Assembly: GCA_009699915.1 (NCBI GenBank)
Contig: WLNG01000093.1
Location: 1-6,014 of the forward strand
DNA from: Actinomycetota bacterium
GTDB taxonomy: Bacteria > Actinomycetota > Thermoleophilia > Solirubrobacterales > Solirubrobacteraceae
Length of the DNA: 6,014 nt
Direction: 5' to 3'
Shown here piece by piece: positions 5,657 through 6,014 of the stretch (positions within the stretch are counted from its first letter, which is position 1; each line of letters opens with the position of its first letter). Both the position numbers and the translations under genes were made by a program. Below the pieces are notes generated by a model. That model saw only the letters and a program-made list of their open reading frames with translations, was not told the origin of the DNA and did not search any database.

Positions 5657-5935
5657 ATGACCTGGAGCAAGGACATCGTCTTGCCCGACGGCTCGACCGT
5701 GACGGCGACCGCGCCTATCGACCCGGCGAGCATCCAGCCGCACGTCGGCATCCCGATCGAGTGGCATGAGCCGATGCTCCCGGTCCCGCCCGCGAGCGGA
5801 TCCCCGGCGGTCACCTTTCTCAGCGCCCCGCAGGCGATGTCTGAGGAGCGCGTGGTCGTCCAGGGAGTCGAGATTCACAACGGCGGCCTGCGCCGCCGCC
5901 GGAGGCCTTGCATCCGGAGTACGGCCGCGGGGTGA
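5657..5935 (+). CDS. Hypothetical small protein of the accessory region
   Basis: This 92-residue ORF has no family I recognise. It starts MTWSKDIVLPDGSTVTATAPIDPASIQPHVG, reads as a soluble, proline-rich acidic-to-neutral protein through SEERVVVQGVEIHNGGL, and ends with a very basic tail (RRRRRPCIRSTAAG) quite unlike the rest. No membrane segment or signal peptide is visible. The ideal AGGAG site and the GTGA overlap with the next frame suggest a translated operon gene of the kind common in phages and integrated elements. The basic tail lies over a CGCCGCCGCCGG run. Past that point the neighbouring frame (PPPEALHPEYGRG leading into VTCCAKSPDELV) looks more protein-like, so a frameshift or sequencing error near 5885-5900 is possible, in which case both frames are one gene. 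The minus strand also has an open frame here, judged a shadow. Confidence 0.55.
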   Translation: MTWSKDIVLPDGSTVTATAPIDPASIQPHVGIPIEWHEPMLPVPPASGSPAVTFLSAPQAMSEERVVVQGVEIHNGGLRRRRRPCIRSTAAG

Positions 5936-6014
5936 CCTGCTGCGCGAAGTCTCCAGACGAACTCGTAACCGAGCTTCAGCAATACGCGAAAGAACAGACC
6001 GCCCCCTACAAGTA
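5932..6014 (+). CDS. Start of a hypothetical gene, cut by the window end
   Basis: A GTG at 5932 overlaps the TGA of the preceding ORF (GTGA), the classic arrangement for translational coupling. The frame reads TCCAKSPDELVTELQQYAKEQ and stays open to the end (27 codons visible). GGAG at 5916-5919 lies 12 bases upstream, rather far for a Shine-Dalgarno. The visible part is hydrophilic and helix-prone, with a CC pair near the start. GC is only about 54% over 5941-6014, clearly lower than the chromosomal genes. The frame is also open upstream to 5845, so it may instead continue the preceding ORF after a frameshift. Function unknown. Confidence 0.4.
   Translation, partial: MTCCAKSPDELVTELQQYAKEQTAPYK

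Noticed and set aside
5345..5878. 177-residue minus-strand open frame over the right-hand region
   Set aside because: It overlaps the end of the Rrf2 gene and most of the SD-supported plus-strand ORF, has no recognisable domain, and no good ribosome binding site is apparent. A degraded integrase tail at its 3' end was considered but no catalytic residues can be seen.
1..6014. CRISPR array, rRNA or tRNA genes, insertion sequence
   Set aside because: No spaced repeats, no cloverleaf and no transposase motif or terminal inverted repeats were seen on either strand.

Overview
The window comes from a GC-rich bacterial chromosome, most probably an actinobacterium. Coding sequence is around 70% GC or higher, with strong G/C at third codon positions. 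A GC-only third-position bias, a shortened cysteine-free GluRS and an HDOD-LuxR fusion suggest the Thermoleophilia (Solirubrobacterales-like) lineage. That placement rests on remembered resemblance and is only moderately secure.

Positions 1-5354 are tightly packed chromosomal genes with very short gaps. First is the 3' part of dnaE (DNA polymerase III alpha subunit). It converges, with only three bases between stop codons, on nfo (endonuclease IV, minus strand). nfo diverges from gltX (glutamyl-tRNA synthetase) across 48 bases. After a 135-base gap comes a 360-residue HDOD/HD-domain protein with a C-terminal LuxR-type DNA-binding domain. It converges on a VanZ-family membrane protein, and the two stop codons share one CTAG. 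The VanZ gene diverges, across only 29 bases, from a CymR-like Rrf2 regulator that has no cysteine. DnaE and Nfo serve replication and base-excision repair, and GltX charges tRNA for translation. The other three genes are regulatory or membrane proteins with no deducible shared pathway.

Positions 5355-6014 look different. GC falls to about 63% over 5341-5580 and about 54% in the last 74 bases. No housekeeping family is recognisable. There is an 11-base tandem repeat, a very small ORF, a 92-codon ORF with an excellent Shine-Dalgarno sequence, and a third ORF that overlaps it by GTGA and runs off the end. The spacing is that of a small operon of accessory or phage-like genes. I read this as the probable edge of an integrated element, but no integrase or att site can be shown here. 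The most unusual items are the HDOD-LuxR fusion, the compact VanZ/Rrf2 divergent pair and this unexplained right-hand region. I did not find a clearly new defence or mobile system.
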